This document shows positions 42,500 to 51,666 of a DNA stretch of 64,000 nt, piece by piece. The notes beneath the pieces were generated by a model. It was given only the letters and a program-made list of their open reading frames with translations. It did no database searches and was not told the DNA's origin. This DNA comes from Thermogemmatispora carboxidivorans (GTDB taxonomy: Bacteria; Chloroflexota; Ktedonobacteria; Ktedonobacterales; Ktedonobacteraceae), in NCBI RefSeq assembly GCF_000702505.1, contig NZ_JNIM01000001.1, forward strand, positions 930,001 through 994,000, in the 5' to 3' direction. The translations under genes were made by a program, and so were the position numbers. Each line of letters starts with the position of its first letter. Positions within the stretch are counted from its first letter, which is position 1.

Positions 42500-42514
42500 T
42501 ATCGTATTACGATA
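42500..42514. promoter_or_regulatory. Perfect palindromic operator, MarR/ClC promoter
   Basis: TATCGTATTACGATA: 7-bp perfect arms around a central T, 16 bp upstream of the MarR ATG. On the minus strand it overlaps a -10-like TATAGT (42502-42497). Position and symmetry fit MarR autoregulation. Confidence 0.6.
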
Positions 42515-42640
42515 GAATTGTACGGCGGGCGAGACACTCCTGTCAAGGCGGCGGCGCTGTGGCTTTTCATGTAGCCCTTGATCTGCAATCCATCATGTCA
42601 CTATTTGGCTTTTTGATATCTTTTGTATTGTCTAGATCAT

Positions 42641-42646
42641 TATAAT
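42641..42646 (+). promoter_or_regulatory. -10 for the CHRD lipoprotein gene
   Basis: TATAAT in an unusually AT-rich stretch (42600-42700), 74 bp before the ATG at 42720. No good -35. Confidence 0.4.
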
Positions 42647-42719
42647 CTACTTATGGGTAAAGCACCATAATATCTTCATATAGTTTAAAAATATTTTAGC
42701 TATGAAAGGAGGAAGCAAC

Positions 42720-43589
42720 ATGCGTGCTCTCGAGTCGAGAGCTGCCGCCTGGACCAGGGCCGTGGGGGGGCTGGCGCTGCTCCTCATGTTGGCGGCCTGT
42801 GGGGCTGCGACCCCTTCCAGCGGTGCGGCGCCGAACAGGACCGCGGTAGCGACCACCTTCGCCAGCGCTGTCTTCAAGCATATGCCGACGGGGACGGCGC
42901 AGCTGATCTGGACGCCGCAGGATCACAGCCTGACCGTCAAAGTCACTATGCAGGGCTTGGTGCCAGGAACCAGCCATCCGGCACACATCCACAAAGGAAG
43001 CTGTCAGCATGCGGGGCCGGTCGTCTATCCTCTGCCGATGCTGCGCGCCGATGAGCATGGGCAGGCCAGCATTACCGCTGTCTTCAAAGGTGAGGCCGAA
43101 GGTATTCCTGCAACGGGCTGGTACATCAACGTCCACAATGGGCCAACGGCCATCACCGCGGACCAGATTCAGTCGATCTCCTGTGGTGACATTAGCAATC
43201 CAGCAGGCTCCTCGCCCAAGAGCCGGCAGCAGGTCAACGTGACCCTGGGTGAAGATGTTGCACCGAACCAGGCTATCAAAGGGCAGGCTCAGCTACGCCT
43301 GGAAGGGCATGCGCTCACTGTGCACGTCACAGTCAGCGGGCTGGTCCCTGACTCAACCCATGATTTCCAGCTCCATGCTGGCAGCTGCAGCAACATGGGC
43401 CAGTTGCTCTACAATCTCCAACCTCTGAAGGCCAATGCGCGTGGCGAGGCCGATGCCAGCCTGACCGTCAAAGGGATCAAGACCATGCCTTCCAATGGCT
43501 GGTATCTGGTGCTCTATCAGGCTAGCGGCGCCTCGGTGGAAGCCAATAGGGATATCATCGCCTGCGGCGATGTGCTTTCCGCGATCTAG
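42720..43589 (+). CDS. Lipoprotein with two CHRD-like domains
   Basis: 289 residues. The signal peptide ends in a lipobox (LMLAAC, Cys at 27), so it should be a membrane-anchored outer-face lipoprotein. Two repeats follow: in each, a strand pair such as ..VKVTMQGLVPGTSHPAHIHKGSC, then a GQASITAVFKG-like strand and GWYINVHNG; the second repeat (about 165-285) is more diverged. These are CHRD-type immunoglobulin-like folds. Function unknown; metal or ligand binding by the conserved His is possible. AAAGGAGG precedes the ATG. Confidence 0.85.
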   Translation: MRALESRAAAWTRAVGGLALLLMLAACGAATPSSGAAPNRTAVATTFASAVFKHMPTGTAQLIWTPQDHSLTVKVTMQGLVPGTSHPAHIHKGSCQHAGPVVYPLPMLRADEHGQASITAVFKGEAEGIPATGWYINVHNGPTAITADQIQSISCGDISNPAGSSPKSRQQVNVTLGEDVAPNQAIKGQAQLRLEGHALTVHVTVSGLVPDSTHDFQLHAGSCSNMGQLLYNLQPLKANARGEADASLTVKGIKTMPSNGWYLVLYQASGASVEANRDIIACGDVLSAI

Positions 43590-43959
43590 GCGCACTGCTT
43601 CCTTGAGATGCGCGCGGAGAGAGCAGACGGCGAACAGTGCCTGTCAGGGCCTGGACAACGGCAACCAGCTCTGTCGCTGGCTGACTCTCTCGCGCTGCTT
43701 GCTGGAAGTTCCGTCGGCCAGCATTGCTCACCCCTTCGCCCATCGCTCCCTCCCAGCCGCACGGTCAGGACGGCAACGGCTGATATGAAGCCGCCAGGCA
43801 AGACAGCCAATTGCAAGAACGGGCTGTTCATGGGTACCCTCATGAGCAGGCCCAGGCCCCTCCGCGAAAGTGATCGGCAGGTCAACAACGATTCCTGCTC
43901 GCTGGCTCTTCTCCATGAAGGCACTCTCCCCTGTCTTTGCTTCCCTTACCAGCTGGGGG

Positions 43960-43988
43960 TTGTCCCTTTGTGCTATTTGCTATATAAT
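43960..43988 (+). promoter_or_regulatory. Sigma70 promoter of the GntR/DUF1648 operon
   Basis: TTGTCC (43960-43965), exactly 17 bp, TATAAT (43983-43988). The ATG of the GntR gene is 31 bp downstream. Confidence 0.75.
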
Positions 43989-44004
43989 TGATATAACAAA
44001 TAGC
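43972..44004. promoter_or_regulatory. GntR-type operator over the promoter
   Basis: GCTATTTG (43972-43979) and CAAATAGC (43997-44004) are exact reverse complements with 17 nt between, flanking the -10 element. The position suggests that the encoded GntR-family protein represses its own operon. Confidence 0.6.
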
Positions 44005-44019
44005 CAAGGCAAGCTGACG

Positions 44020-44448
44020 ATGTTGATCTTCATCGAACCGGAGAGTGAGAAGCCCATCTATCAGCAGATTCGCGATCAGATCGTCGAAGGCATTGCGCGC
44101 GGCGAGCTGCTGCCGGGGACGGGGCTGCCGTCGATCCGGCAATTGGCTGCCGATTTCGGCATCAACCTGCACACCGTCAACAAAGCCTACGAGCTGCTGG
44201 AGCGCCAGGGCTTCCTCCAGGTGCGGCGCAAGACGGGGGCCGTGGTCCAGCCAAGCGGTCGCCTGGCTGAGGATTGGGAGGCGCGCCTGTCTACACTGCT
44301 GGCAGAGGCGCTGGCCCAGGGGTTACCTGCGGAAGAGATCGTAGGACGCTGCCAGCGTGTGTTAGCCGCTCTGACCGATCGCGAACGACCCAGCGGGTCG
44401 TGTGCTCAGCAGGCAGGAGAAAGAGGGGAAAAGCCAGACAAACCATGA
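44020..44448 (+). CDS. GntR-family (YtrA-type) repressor
   Basis: 142 residues. The GntR winged helix fills residues 8-75: IYQQIRDQIVEGIARGEL, LPSIRQLAADFGINLHTVNKAYELL. The C-terminal part is short and helical, as in the YtrA subgroup that regulates small membrane or ABC genes. The start at 44020 gives the right N-terminus; the frame upstream is open but lacks homology. Its stop overlaps the next ATG (ATGA), coupling it to the DUF1648 membrane protein. Confidence 0.93.
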   Translation: MLIFIEPESEKPIYQQIRDQIVEGIARGELLPGTGLPSIRQLAADFGINLHTVNKAYELLERQGFLQVRRKTGAVVQPSGRLAEDWEARLSTLLAEALAQGLPAEEIVGRCQRVLAALTDRERPSGSCAQQAGERGEKPDKP

Positions 44449-45551
44449 ATGCTCTCTACGCTTGTATCAACGCGCTTATGCTCGTCTGGATTCTGATCGT
44501 CTTCTGGCTTGGGCTGGACCTGCTCCAGCCGACCTTACCCTTCGGCGTGCGTGTCCCGCCGACCCATGTGAATGAGCCAGTGATCGGGCAACTCCGGCGC
44601 CTCTACCGTCGAATGTTGCTGCTGACGGGGCTGGTGGGCTTACTGGCCTTGCTAGTGAGCACCTTGGCCTTGCCTCTGCGGTGGCAGATCTGGATAATGC
44701 CTCTGATGGTGGTAGGGGCAGCCGTCATTGCGAGTGCCCTCTATGCTTTCGTGCGTGGCAGGCTCCGGAGCGTGAAAGAGCGAGAAGGCTGGTATAGCGG
44801 TCTGCGCCAGGCGGTCGTGGTCGAGATAGGGGGGCCCGAACAACGTGTGTGGCCCTCTCCCCTCTGGCTCGGACTGGATCTCCTGCTGCTGGTGGCGCTC
44901 TGGGTGCTGACGGTCGTCCGTTATCCGATCCTACCGGAGCGTATTCCCCTCCATTTTGGTCCCGAGGGTCAGATTGATCGCTGGGGAGGAAAAGAAGAGC
45001 TGCTCTGGTTCTCCCTGCTCGCCCTGGGGCTCAATGGCCTGCTCCTCGGCCTGGCGCTTGCGCTTCCTTTAGGCAGGCGGCAGCTTGATCCGGCGGACCC
45101 AGAGCAGGCGCGTCGTGATCAGCAGCGCAGGCAGCAGGCTCTGAGCAATGTGCTGGCTGGTGTGTCAGGGATTGTGAACCTGAGCTTCTTTCTGATCCTT
45201 TTGCTGCTCACGCAGGTCATTCCACCGACGGATCTAGGTGTGATGCTCGTAGTAACCCTGTTGATTTTGCCCCTCGGGCTGGGGTGCCTGATGGTCTTCT
45301 ATCTGACCCAGGCCAGGCCTGCGCGGGCCTATGCGATGCGCACGAACTATGTGGCGCGCGATGATGATCGTTACTGGAAAGGGGGCCTCTTCTATCTCAA
45401 CCGCGATGACCCAGCGCTGTTTGTGGAAAAGCGCTTCGGGGTAGGCTGGACTGTCAATCTCGGTCATCCGCTCGGGGTCGGGTTGGTGCTTGCCCTCCTG
45501 TTGGTAGTGGTCGCTGTCCTCCTGATGGTTCTACTGCTTGGGCCGCGCTAA
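44445..45551 (+). CDS. DUF1648/DUF5808 membrane protein
   Basis: 368 residues with about eight membrane segments. The DUF1648 signature YPILPERIPLHFGPEGQIDRWG is in the middle, and a C-terminal DUF5808-like segment reads YWKGGLFYLNRDDPALFVEKR. Such proteins are usually encoded beside a GntR (YtrA-type) or ArsR repressor, as here, and are linked to cell-envelope stress or SdpI-like immunity. Membrane-embedded; no catalytic motif seen. Confidence 0.85.
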   Translation: MNALYACINALMLVWILIVFWLGLDLLQPTLPFGVRVPPTHVNEPVIGQLRRLYRRMLLLTGLVGLLALLVSTLALPLRWQIWIMPLMVVGAAVIASALYAFVRGRLRSVKEREGWYSGLRQAVVVEIGGPEQRVWPSPLWLGLDLLLLVALWVLTVVRYPILPERIPLHFGPEGQIDRWGGKEELLWFSLLALGLNGLLLGLALALPLGRRQLDPADPEQARRDQQRRQQALSNVLAGVSGIVNLSFFLILLLLTQVIPPTDLGVMLVVTLLILPLGLGCLMVFYLTQARPARAYAMRTNYVARDDDRYWKGGLFYLNRDDPALFVEKRFGVGWTVNLGHPLGVGLVLALLLVVVAVLLMVLLLGPR

Positions 45552-45583
45552 TGCGGCGGAGGCAGGGGCTGGGAGAGGCTGTA

Positions 45584-45592
45584 TGCTACAAT
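45584..45592 (+). promoter_or_regulatory. Extended -10 upstream of the AGPS-like gene
   Basis: TGC plus TACAAT (45587-45592), 71 bp before the ATG at 45663; -35 not evident. Confidence 0.4.
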
Positions 45593-45662
45593 CAGGAAGG
45601 GGGGCGGCCTCACGGTCGCCGGCCCCTGGTTTCCCAGTCTTTCCTGCATCAGGAGCAGAAGC

Positions 45663-47291
45663 ATGAGCGCGAGCGCAAGACGGCGCAAATTCTGGGGTTG
45701 GGGCTATGAGGGGGATATCCTCAGCGAGGAGGAACTGAACTGGCTAGAAGGGACATGGGCGGCCTTCTTCGGTGTAGATCAGTTCGAGGCTACCCCGCCA
45801 CCAACGGTGGAAGAGATTGATCTGCCTCCTCCGCGTCTGAGCGTTCCCTCTCAGCTCGCGGCCATCTGTACTACGGAGCCTTATGAACGACTGCGCCATG
45901 CCTATGGTGCTTCTTTTCCCGACTCAGCGCGTGCCTTTGCGCGCGACTTCTCTCATCCACCCGACGTAGTGGCCTATCCGCGCGATGTTCAGGAGATCGT
46001 GGCCCTGCTCGACTGGTGCTATGGCCATGATATTGTCGTGATCCCCTTTGGCGGGGGCACGAGCGTAGTGGGTGGCGTCGAGCCGCCGTCGGCAGCGGAG
46101 CGGGTGCTGACCATTGATCTGACGCACATGCGGCGCGTATTGGAGATCGACGAGCGGTCACAGGTGGCGCTGATCGAGGCCGGGGCTGCCGGCCCGGTCC
46201 TGGAGGAGCAGTTGCGGCCCGGCGGCTGGACGCTGCGTTTCTTCCCTCAATCTTTTGAATTCTCGACCCTGGGGGGCTGGATCGCCACACGCGCCGGCGG
46301 CCACTTTGCGACCCTGGCGACCCACATCGACGATCTGGTCGAGAGCGTCGAGCTGGTCACGCCGCGCGGCCTGGTGGTCACGCCGCGTTTCCCAGCGTCG
46401 GGGGCCGGACCCGATCCATTGCGGCTCTGGCTTGGCTCCGAAGGCATCTTTGGTCTGATCACACGGGCCTGGGTGCGCATTGTGCGGCGCCCAGGCTTCC
46501 GGGCCTCGGCCAGTGTGCGCTTCAACGATTTCGCCAAGGCCGGCGAGGCGGTGCGCGCCATTGCTCAAGCTGGCCTCTATCCTGCCAACTGTCGCCTGCT
46601 TGATCCGTTAGAAAGCCTGGGGAGTGGCCTGGGCAATGGGACGCAGGCGTTCCTGGTGCTGACCTTTGAGTCAGCTGATCATGCGCTTGATGCCTGGCTG
46701 CGGCGTGCGCTCGAACTCTGTGCCGACTATGGGGGCGCGGTGGAGTCGCAGGCGAGCGAGGGCGGCGGTGGCTCTCGCCACCGTCAGGGGGCGGCTGGTC
46801 GCTGGCGTCAGCGTTTCCTGCGCATGCCCTGGTATCGGGAGGCCATGACGGCCCGCGGCATCATCACGGATACCTTTGAGACCGCTGTGACCTGGGAGCG
46901 CTTTCCGCGCCTGTATGAGCAGGTGCGTAGTGCGACTGCGTGGGCCATTCACGAGGTGACCGGAAAAGCTGGCTGGGTCAGCTGCCGTCTGACGCATGTC
47001 TATCCCGATGGAGTGGCGGCCTATTTCACCTTCTGCGCCCTCGGTAAGAAGGATGGGCTGGTACGGCAGTTCTGGGAGATCAAGCAGGCGGCCCTGGATG
47101 AGGTGACGAAGCAGGGTGGCACGATTACCCATCATCATGCGGTTGGACGTGACCATCGCCCCTGGTACGATCGTGAGCGGCCCGCGCTTTTTGCCGAGGT
47201 GCTGCGCGCGGCCAAAGAAAGACTTGACCCTCGCTGGCTGCTCAATCCGGGTGTGCTGCTCGACCCGCCCGCCGGCCAGCGCGTGATATAG
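45663..47291 (+). CDS. Alkyl-DHAP synthase-like FAD oxidase
   Basis: 542 residues of the vanillyl-alcohol-oxidase fold. An FAD-binding domain contains VVAYPRDVQEIVALLDWC and PFGGGTSVVGGVEPP. The C-terminal substrate domain carries SCRLTHVYPDGVAAYFTF and the histidine run GGTITHHHAVGRDHR, the HHH motif of alkyldihydroxyacetone-phosphate synthase (AGPS), which exchanges an acyl for an alkyl chain in ether-lipid synthesis. The N-terminal FWGWGYEGD is also like AGPS. Ether-lipid synthesis is thus likely; related D-lactate/glycolate oxidases lack the HHH. Confidence 0.88.
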   Translation: MSASARRRKFWGWGYEGDILSEEELNWLEGTWAAFFGVDQFEATPPPTVEEIDLPPPRLSVPSQLAAICTTEPYERLRHAYGASFPDSARAFARDFSHPPDVVAYPRDVQEIVALLDWCYGHDIVVIPFGGGTSVVGGVEPPSAAERVLTIDLTHMRRVLEIDERSQVALIEAGAAGPVLEEQLRPGGWTLRFFPQSFEFSTLGGWIATRAGGHFATLATHIDDLVESVELVTPRGLVVTPRFPASGAGPDPLRLWLGSEGIFGLITRAWVRIVRRPGFRASASVRFNDFAKAGEAVRAIAQAGLYPANCRLLDPLESLGSGLGNGTQAFLVLTFESADHALDAWLRRALELCADYGGAVESQASEGGGGSRHRQGAAGRWRQRFLRMPWYREAMTARGIITDTFETAVTWERFPRLYEQVRSATAWAIHEVTGKAGWVSCRLTHVYPDGVAAYFTFCALGKKDGLVRQFWEIKQAALDEVTKQGGTITHHHAVGRDHRPWYDRERPALFAEVLRAAKERLDPRWLLNPGVLLDPPAGQRVI

Positions 47292-47506
47292 TAATAGAGC
47301 GGACGCGGAACCCGACTGGCAAGTCGACGAGCCTGATCAGCATGCTGCTCGTGGGTCTAGGGTGTACAGACAGGAGCAAAGAGGCTCTCCAGGATGCTGG
47401 TGTGGGTGAGGCTGAATCACAAGGGCGGAAAATAGAACGATGTCGTGAGCAGGGATCGACTGGCTCAGCGTCCTGAGTTCGAAAGCAAAGACAAGGGAGT
47501 ATCGAC

Positions 47507-48280
47507 GTGGAACTCAGCGGCAAAAGTGTCATGGTGACAGGAGGCGCCTCCGGCCTGGGGGCGGCCTGTGTGCGACTCTTCGGTCAAAGCGGCGCGCGTG
47601 TGCTCATTGCTGACATCAACAGTGAAGGTGGCCAAAAGCTGGCCCAGGAGATCGGACCTGCGGCGCGCTTTGTGCCAACGAATGTTGTTGAGGAAGCCTC
47701 GGTTCTGGCGGCACTCAAGGAGGCCCAAGAAGCCTTTGGCGGTCTACATATCCTTGTAAACTGTGCGGGCATAGGTCTCGCTGAGCGTACCCTTGGCAAG
47801 CAGGGTCCTCACGGGCTTGAGTCCTTCGCGCGTGTCATCCAGGTCAATCTGATCGGCACCTTCAACGCTCTGCGTCTGGCGGCGCAGGTTATGAGTACTA
47901 ATGAGCCGAACGCGGAGGGAGAGCGTGGAGTCATCATCAATACAGCGTCGGTGGCGGCTTTCGATGGGCAGATTGGCCAGGCAGCTTATTCGGCCTCTAA
48001 GGGTGGTATTGTGGGGATGACGCTCCCGGTAGCCCGTGACCTGGCGCGCAATGGTATTCGAGTGGTCACCATTGCCCCTGGTATCTTTGACACGCCGCTG
48101 ATGGCAGCGCTTCCCGAACCGGCGCGCGTCTCTCTGCTGCAACAGGCGCCCTTCCCGCCACGGCTGGGTAGACCGGAGGAATATGCTTTATTGGCGCGCC
48201 ATATTGTTGAGAATCCGATGCTCAACGGTGAAGTCATTCGCCTGGACGGGGCGATTCGCCTGCCCTACCTGATCCGTTGA
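47507..48280 (+). CDS. SDR-family 3-hydroxyacyl-CoA dehydrogenase (HSD10-like)
   Basis: 257 residues. Cofactor loop [12 protein letters not shown] in [11 protein letters not shown] indicates NAD preference; [10 protein letters not shown]; catalytic Ser in [18 protein letters not shown] as YxxxK. The unusual [20 protein letters not shown] and [13 protein letters not shown] ending are typical of type-2 (HSD17B10-like) hydroxyacyl-CoA dehydrogenases. The start is a GTG at 47507 with AAGGGAGT upstream. It follows the AGPS-like gene by 215 bp. Confidence 0.92.
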   Translation: MELSGKSVMVTGGASGLGAACVRLFGQSGARVLIADINSEGGQKLAQEIGPAARFVPTNVVEEASVLAALKEAQEAFGGLHILVNCAGIGLAERTLGKQGPHGLESFARVIQVNLIGTFNALRLAAQVMSTNEPNAEGERGVIINTASVAAFDGQIGQAAYSASKGGIVGMTLPVARDLARNGIRVVTIAPGIFDTPLMAALPEPARVSLLQQAPFPPRLGRPEEYALLARHIVENPMLNGEVIRLDGAIRLPYLIR

Positions 48281-48790
48281 AGCTGTGAGCTATAATGCAG
48301 GGGCTGCCTGGGAAAGTGCTGACTGAGTGCACTTGAGCCGAGCGGCCCCTGTTTGCTCTCTCTTCTCTGGGGAGAGAGGTCTAGTAGTCTCTGCCACAAG
48401 AGTCCACAAGGGAGGGTGGCTGTGGCAGCAGCGAAGAGAGCACGAACGCGAGCTGACCGTTGCTCCCATGAGGCTTGCCCTCCCTGCTGAATCCTTCTGG
48501 CTCCTGGGGCTGCTGGGAAAGGGCTGCCGGCGCCAGTGCCGCCGATATTCCAAATCCGCTCATCGGCGAGGCGCCTTGCATAGTACCAACTACTGTCGAC
48601 CACGACGAGCAGCTTCCGGAGGGCAGCGTTATCAATCGCATTGCTGTTGATCGGCTGGCCTTGCCCGTCGGGATGGAAATAGAGCATGCTGTTATCTGCG
48701 ACATTCTACGTCCGGTAGATAGCTTTACCCGGAAACCAGATAGACGGAGCGATCCTTCAACGGATGACCTTCGCAAGTGTACAGAGGCTC
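48281..48790. other. 510-bp region between convergent SDR and histidine-kinase genes
   Basis: Holds a hairpin after the SDR gene. A minus-strand frame (48265-48687) begins with ALRKLLVVVDSSWYYARRL, protein-like for some 60 residues and then not; it lacks a good ribosome site. It may be a gene remnant. I do not call it a gene. Confidence 0.35.
48298..48351. terminator. Nested hairpin after the SDR gene
   Basis: CAGGGGC (48298-48304) with GCCCCTG (48345-48351) encloses AAGTGC/GCACTT (48315-48334); TTTGCTCTCTCTT follows, a T-rich tail on the plus strand. Confidence 0.5.
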
Positions 48791-50383
48791 TCAAGCGGCT
48801 CCCTCTGTTCTGTCCGCCTCGTTGGCAGCGTGCTCACCGACCCCCTCCGGTGGCGCGACCAGCGGTAGGGCAAACCAGAAAGTCGAGCCTGTGCCTTGGC
48901 AGCTCTCGACGCCCACCTCGCCGCCCTGCTGCTGGATGAGGCGTCGACTGATATACAGGCCGAGCCCCAGACTGGCCCCAGCGTTCTGGTAGGCACGAAT
49001 GCCGGGCACCTGATAGAAGCGCTCCCAGATATGCTCACGAGCCTCTTCAGACAGTCCTGGGCCGGCGTCGCGTACCCAACAACGCACAACGAGATCGTTA
49101 CGTTCCACCCCCACCTCAATCGGTTGCTCGGGAGGCGAGTACTTTAGTGCATTAGTGAGATAATTATGGACAACCTGCTCAATGCGGTCGCGATCGATAT
49201 AAACAAACAGAGGCTCCTTCTCAGGTAGATTGAGCTGGATAGTGCGCTGAGGAAAAGCCAGTTGCAGATCCTGCACCGTCTCGCGCACGATCTCCACCAG
49301 ATCCCAATGAGCCAGGCGTAGCTCCAGAGTGTCATCGTGGTTGCGTGACATCTCTAAAAGATCATTAATCAACCGGTTCTGACGGCGCAAATGCTGCTCG
49401 CCACGCTCTAACAGTCCCTGTACCTGCTCGAAGAGCTGCTGGCGCATCTCCTCATCCAGGTCAGCCGCGTTGGTCAGGCGCCACAGCAGGCGACGCGCAA
49501 GCTGGATATTACCGAGCAGAGCTGTCAGCGGCGTCTTTAGCTCATGCGTTGCCAGACTCAAGAAAGCATCCCGCTGGCGCTCCAGAGCGGTTTGCTTGCT
49601 GATATCAAGCATGGTACCGATATAGCCGGCGAACGAGAGAGAGGCATCGCTGTAAGGGGTGGTACGGACCAGCATATCATGATACTCGCCATCGGCACCC
49701 AACAAGCGAAACTGGGTCTCATAAGGCTGCTGAGCTGTCAAGGCCGCCTGCCAGTGCTCCAGCACGCGCCGGCGGTCAGAAGGATGAAGCGCAGCGGTCC
49801 ATTGCCAGCCCTGGCACTGCTCGAACGACCGTCCAGTGAACTGCTGCCAGGTCGAATTGAAATAGACAGCGGCGCCGCTCGTATCGGTTTGCCAAATAAT
49901 AATAGGGGCATGCTCAGCCAGGCTACGGAAGCGCTCCTCACTGGCCTTCAGGGCCGCCTCGGCCTGCTTGCGCTCCGTGATGTCGCGCGAAATGGCCAAC
50001 AGGCAGGCGATGCGCCCTTCGTGATCCAGGAAAGGAGTGATGGTCACCTGCCACCAACGAGGAGACCCTTTCATGGTAGGGCAAAAGCCTTCAAAGTGCC
50101 CTACCCGTCCGGAGCGGGCCTCTGCCAGGGCTTGCTCGGCCAGGCGACGCCCCTCGCCTGACCAGAAAGTCACCCACTCGCTATTGAGGCAGCTGGCCAC
50201 GTCCTCGATCTCCAAAGCCCGTATACCACCACGGTTGAGCCAGAGCAAGTGGCCCTCGTGGTCAAGCAACTTGATGCAGTCTGGACTATTATCAATAACC
50301 TCGCGAGTATGGTGCTCCTGCAGCAGTTGCTCGATAGAAGGTCCCCTGGCGGGAGGTCCCTCCTCCGGAAATGTTCCAGTCAT
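48791..50383 (-). CDS. PAS-PAS sensor histidine kinase
   Basis: About 530 residues, no membrane segments, so cytosolic. Two PAS domains (about 30-150 and 160-280; ERKQAEAALKASEERFRSL joins them). Dimerisation box H in LATHELKTPLTALLGN; N box NYLTNALKYS; G1 RDAGPGLSEE; G2 GLGLGLYISR. It resembles hybrid-type soil kinases. No adjacent response regulator, so an orphan kinase. The frame opens at 50428; AAGAGGAG before the ATG at 50383 decides the start. PAS ligand is unknown. Confidence 0.93.
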   Translation of the reverse strand: MTGTFPEEGPPARGPSIEQLLQEHHTREVIDNSPDCIKLLDHEGHLLWLNRGGIRALEIEDVASCLNSEWVTFWSGEGRRLAEQALAEARSGRVGHFEGFCPTMKGSPRWWQVTITPFLDHEGRIACLLAISRDITERKQAEAALKASEERFRSLAEHAPIIIWQTDTSGAAVYFNSTWQQFTGRSFEQCQGWQWTAALHPSDRRRVLEHWQAALTAQQPYETQFRLLGADGEYHDMLVRTTPYSDASLSFAGYIGTMLDISKQTALERQRDAFLSLATHELKTPLTALLGNIQLARRLLWRLTNAADLDEEMRQQLFEQVQGLLERGEQHLRRQNRLINDLLEMSRNHDDTLELRLAHWDLVEIVRETVQDLQLAFPQRTIQLNLPEKEPLFVYIDRDRIEQVVHNYLTNALKYSPPEQPIEVGVERNDLVVRCWVRDAGPGLSEEAREHIWERFYQVPGIRAYQNAGASLGLGLYISRRLIQQQGGEVGVESCQGTGSTFWFALPLVAPPEGVGEHAANEADRTEGAA

Positions 50384-50494
50384 TACTGCTACTCCTCTTT
50401 TCCTGATCGATCTGAATCCGAGTCGCAACGCTCTTAATTATGCCACTATTTGCCCTCTTTGGGGATTCTCTCTAGCCTGCTGCGGCTCACGATC

Positions 50495-51466
50495 TCACCG
50501 CTCGTCCTCATCCGCTGTACCCGAAGGAGGTGGGTTTTCAGCAGGGGAGGGTGAAGGCGAGGGAGAAGGAGGGACAAAAGGCGTTCCTGGTTCCCCAGAA
50601 GGGGAACCGTCGACCTCAGAAGCGCCAGGTGTTGGGCCGGCTGGCCCGCCTAGAATAATCTGGCGCAGAAAGACCGTGTTAGGGACCGAGAGCAAGCGCG
50701 CCTGCCCCGTTTCATCCCTGACCTCCAACGTTGTGTACATACCTGAGGTGGCCTGGAAGCGCCCCTGATACTCGCCAAAGCGCAACTCCTGGGTGGGGGA
50801 GAAATGGCGACGAATATAGTAGCCAGCAATAATATTGCGCGCTGCCTCCTGTGAGCCGACGCCAAAGCTTAGAGCGATAGCCAGGCCCAGGGCTGCCAGC
50901 AGAATCGTAAAGCTCGTCGTCAGCACCGTCGTATCGATGCCGAGCAGCGAAATGGCAATGATCACAAGAAAGGCCAGCAGGACGTACTCTACCAATGAAG
51001 CCAGGAGGCGGCTGTAGGCAATATTGACACTGCGCGCCAGGGCCGCCACCGTTGCAGCCAGAAAGCGCGCCCCCAGGCCGCCAAGTAGCACCAACAAGGC
51101 TGCGCTAATGGCTCGCGGTACGAAATGCAGAATGGCATCCAAAAAGTCAACTAAGCTGATAAATTCGAGCAGGCGAGCGGCAGATGTAAAGAAGCTCAAC
51201 AGCAAGAAAAAGAAGACAGCGTTCGCCAGGAACCGTGGCACCGAAGGGGAGAGGCCCAGCCGACGTAAGAAAGCGGCAAAGCCGAGGCGCTCGCCCAGCT
51301 GCTGAGCTCCCACATGCTCCAGCAGGAAGCGCAATCCCCAGCGTACCAGCAGACTCAGCACATAGCCGATGGCCAGCAGCAACAAGCTATTAATCAAGCG
51401 CGGGACGAACGAAGCAATCTCCAGCAGCGTCTTGCTCAGGCTATCGATGACCGGTTGGATACTCAT
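50495..51466 (-). CDS. Mechanosensitive-channel-like membrane protein
   Basis: 323 residues. Five membrane segments at about 20-40, 70-90, 100-130, 145-165 and 172-195, then a beta-rich domain with FGEYQGRFQATSGMYTTLEVRDE, the MscS-like vestibule fold (short form). The C-terminal 60 residues are acidic, Pro/Ser-rich and probably disordered. Most similar to the TM-helix-repeat/MscS-like proteins; pore-lining residues are not obvious, so conduction is unproven. Confidence 0.8.
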   Translation of the reverse strand: MSIQPVIDSLSKTLLEIASFVPRLINSLLLLAIGYVLSLLVRWGLRFLLEHVGAQQLGERLGFAAFLRRLGLSPSVPRFLANAVFFFLLLSFFTSAARLLEFISLVDFLDAILHFVPRAISAALLVLLGGLGARFLAATVAALARSVNIAYSRLLASLVEYVLLAFLVIIAISLLGIDTTVLTTSFTILLAALGLAIALSFGVGSQEAARNIIAGYYIRRHFSPTQELRFGEYQGRFQATSGMYTTLEVRDETGQARLLSVPNTVFLRQIILGGPAGPTPGASEVDGSPSGEPGTPFVPPSPSPSPSPAENPPPSGTADEDER

Positions 51467-51666
51467 TGCCTCTCTTCTTCTTCTTCTTTCCGGATTGAAT
51501 CAGACCAAGGAGCCTACACGCAGAGGCGATTTGTGCTGAACAGGCGCCTGCCGCTCCCTGTCCGGTCTGCCCGGTCCGGCTCGTCTGAGAGCCAGGCCAG
51601 GGTAGGGGTCAGAGCGACCGGCCTGCAGACGGACAGAGAGCAAGTCGCCGAGTGCTGGCAGCTGAC

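Larger units (their letters stand above)
43590..44019. other. 430-bp region upstream of the GntR operon
   Basis: No gene supported. The last 60 bp hold the promoter and operator listed below. The rest is featureless GC-rich sequence. Confidence 0.4.
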
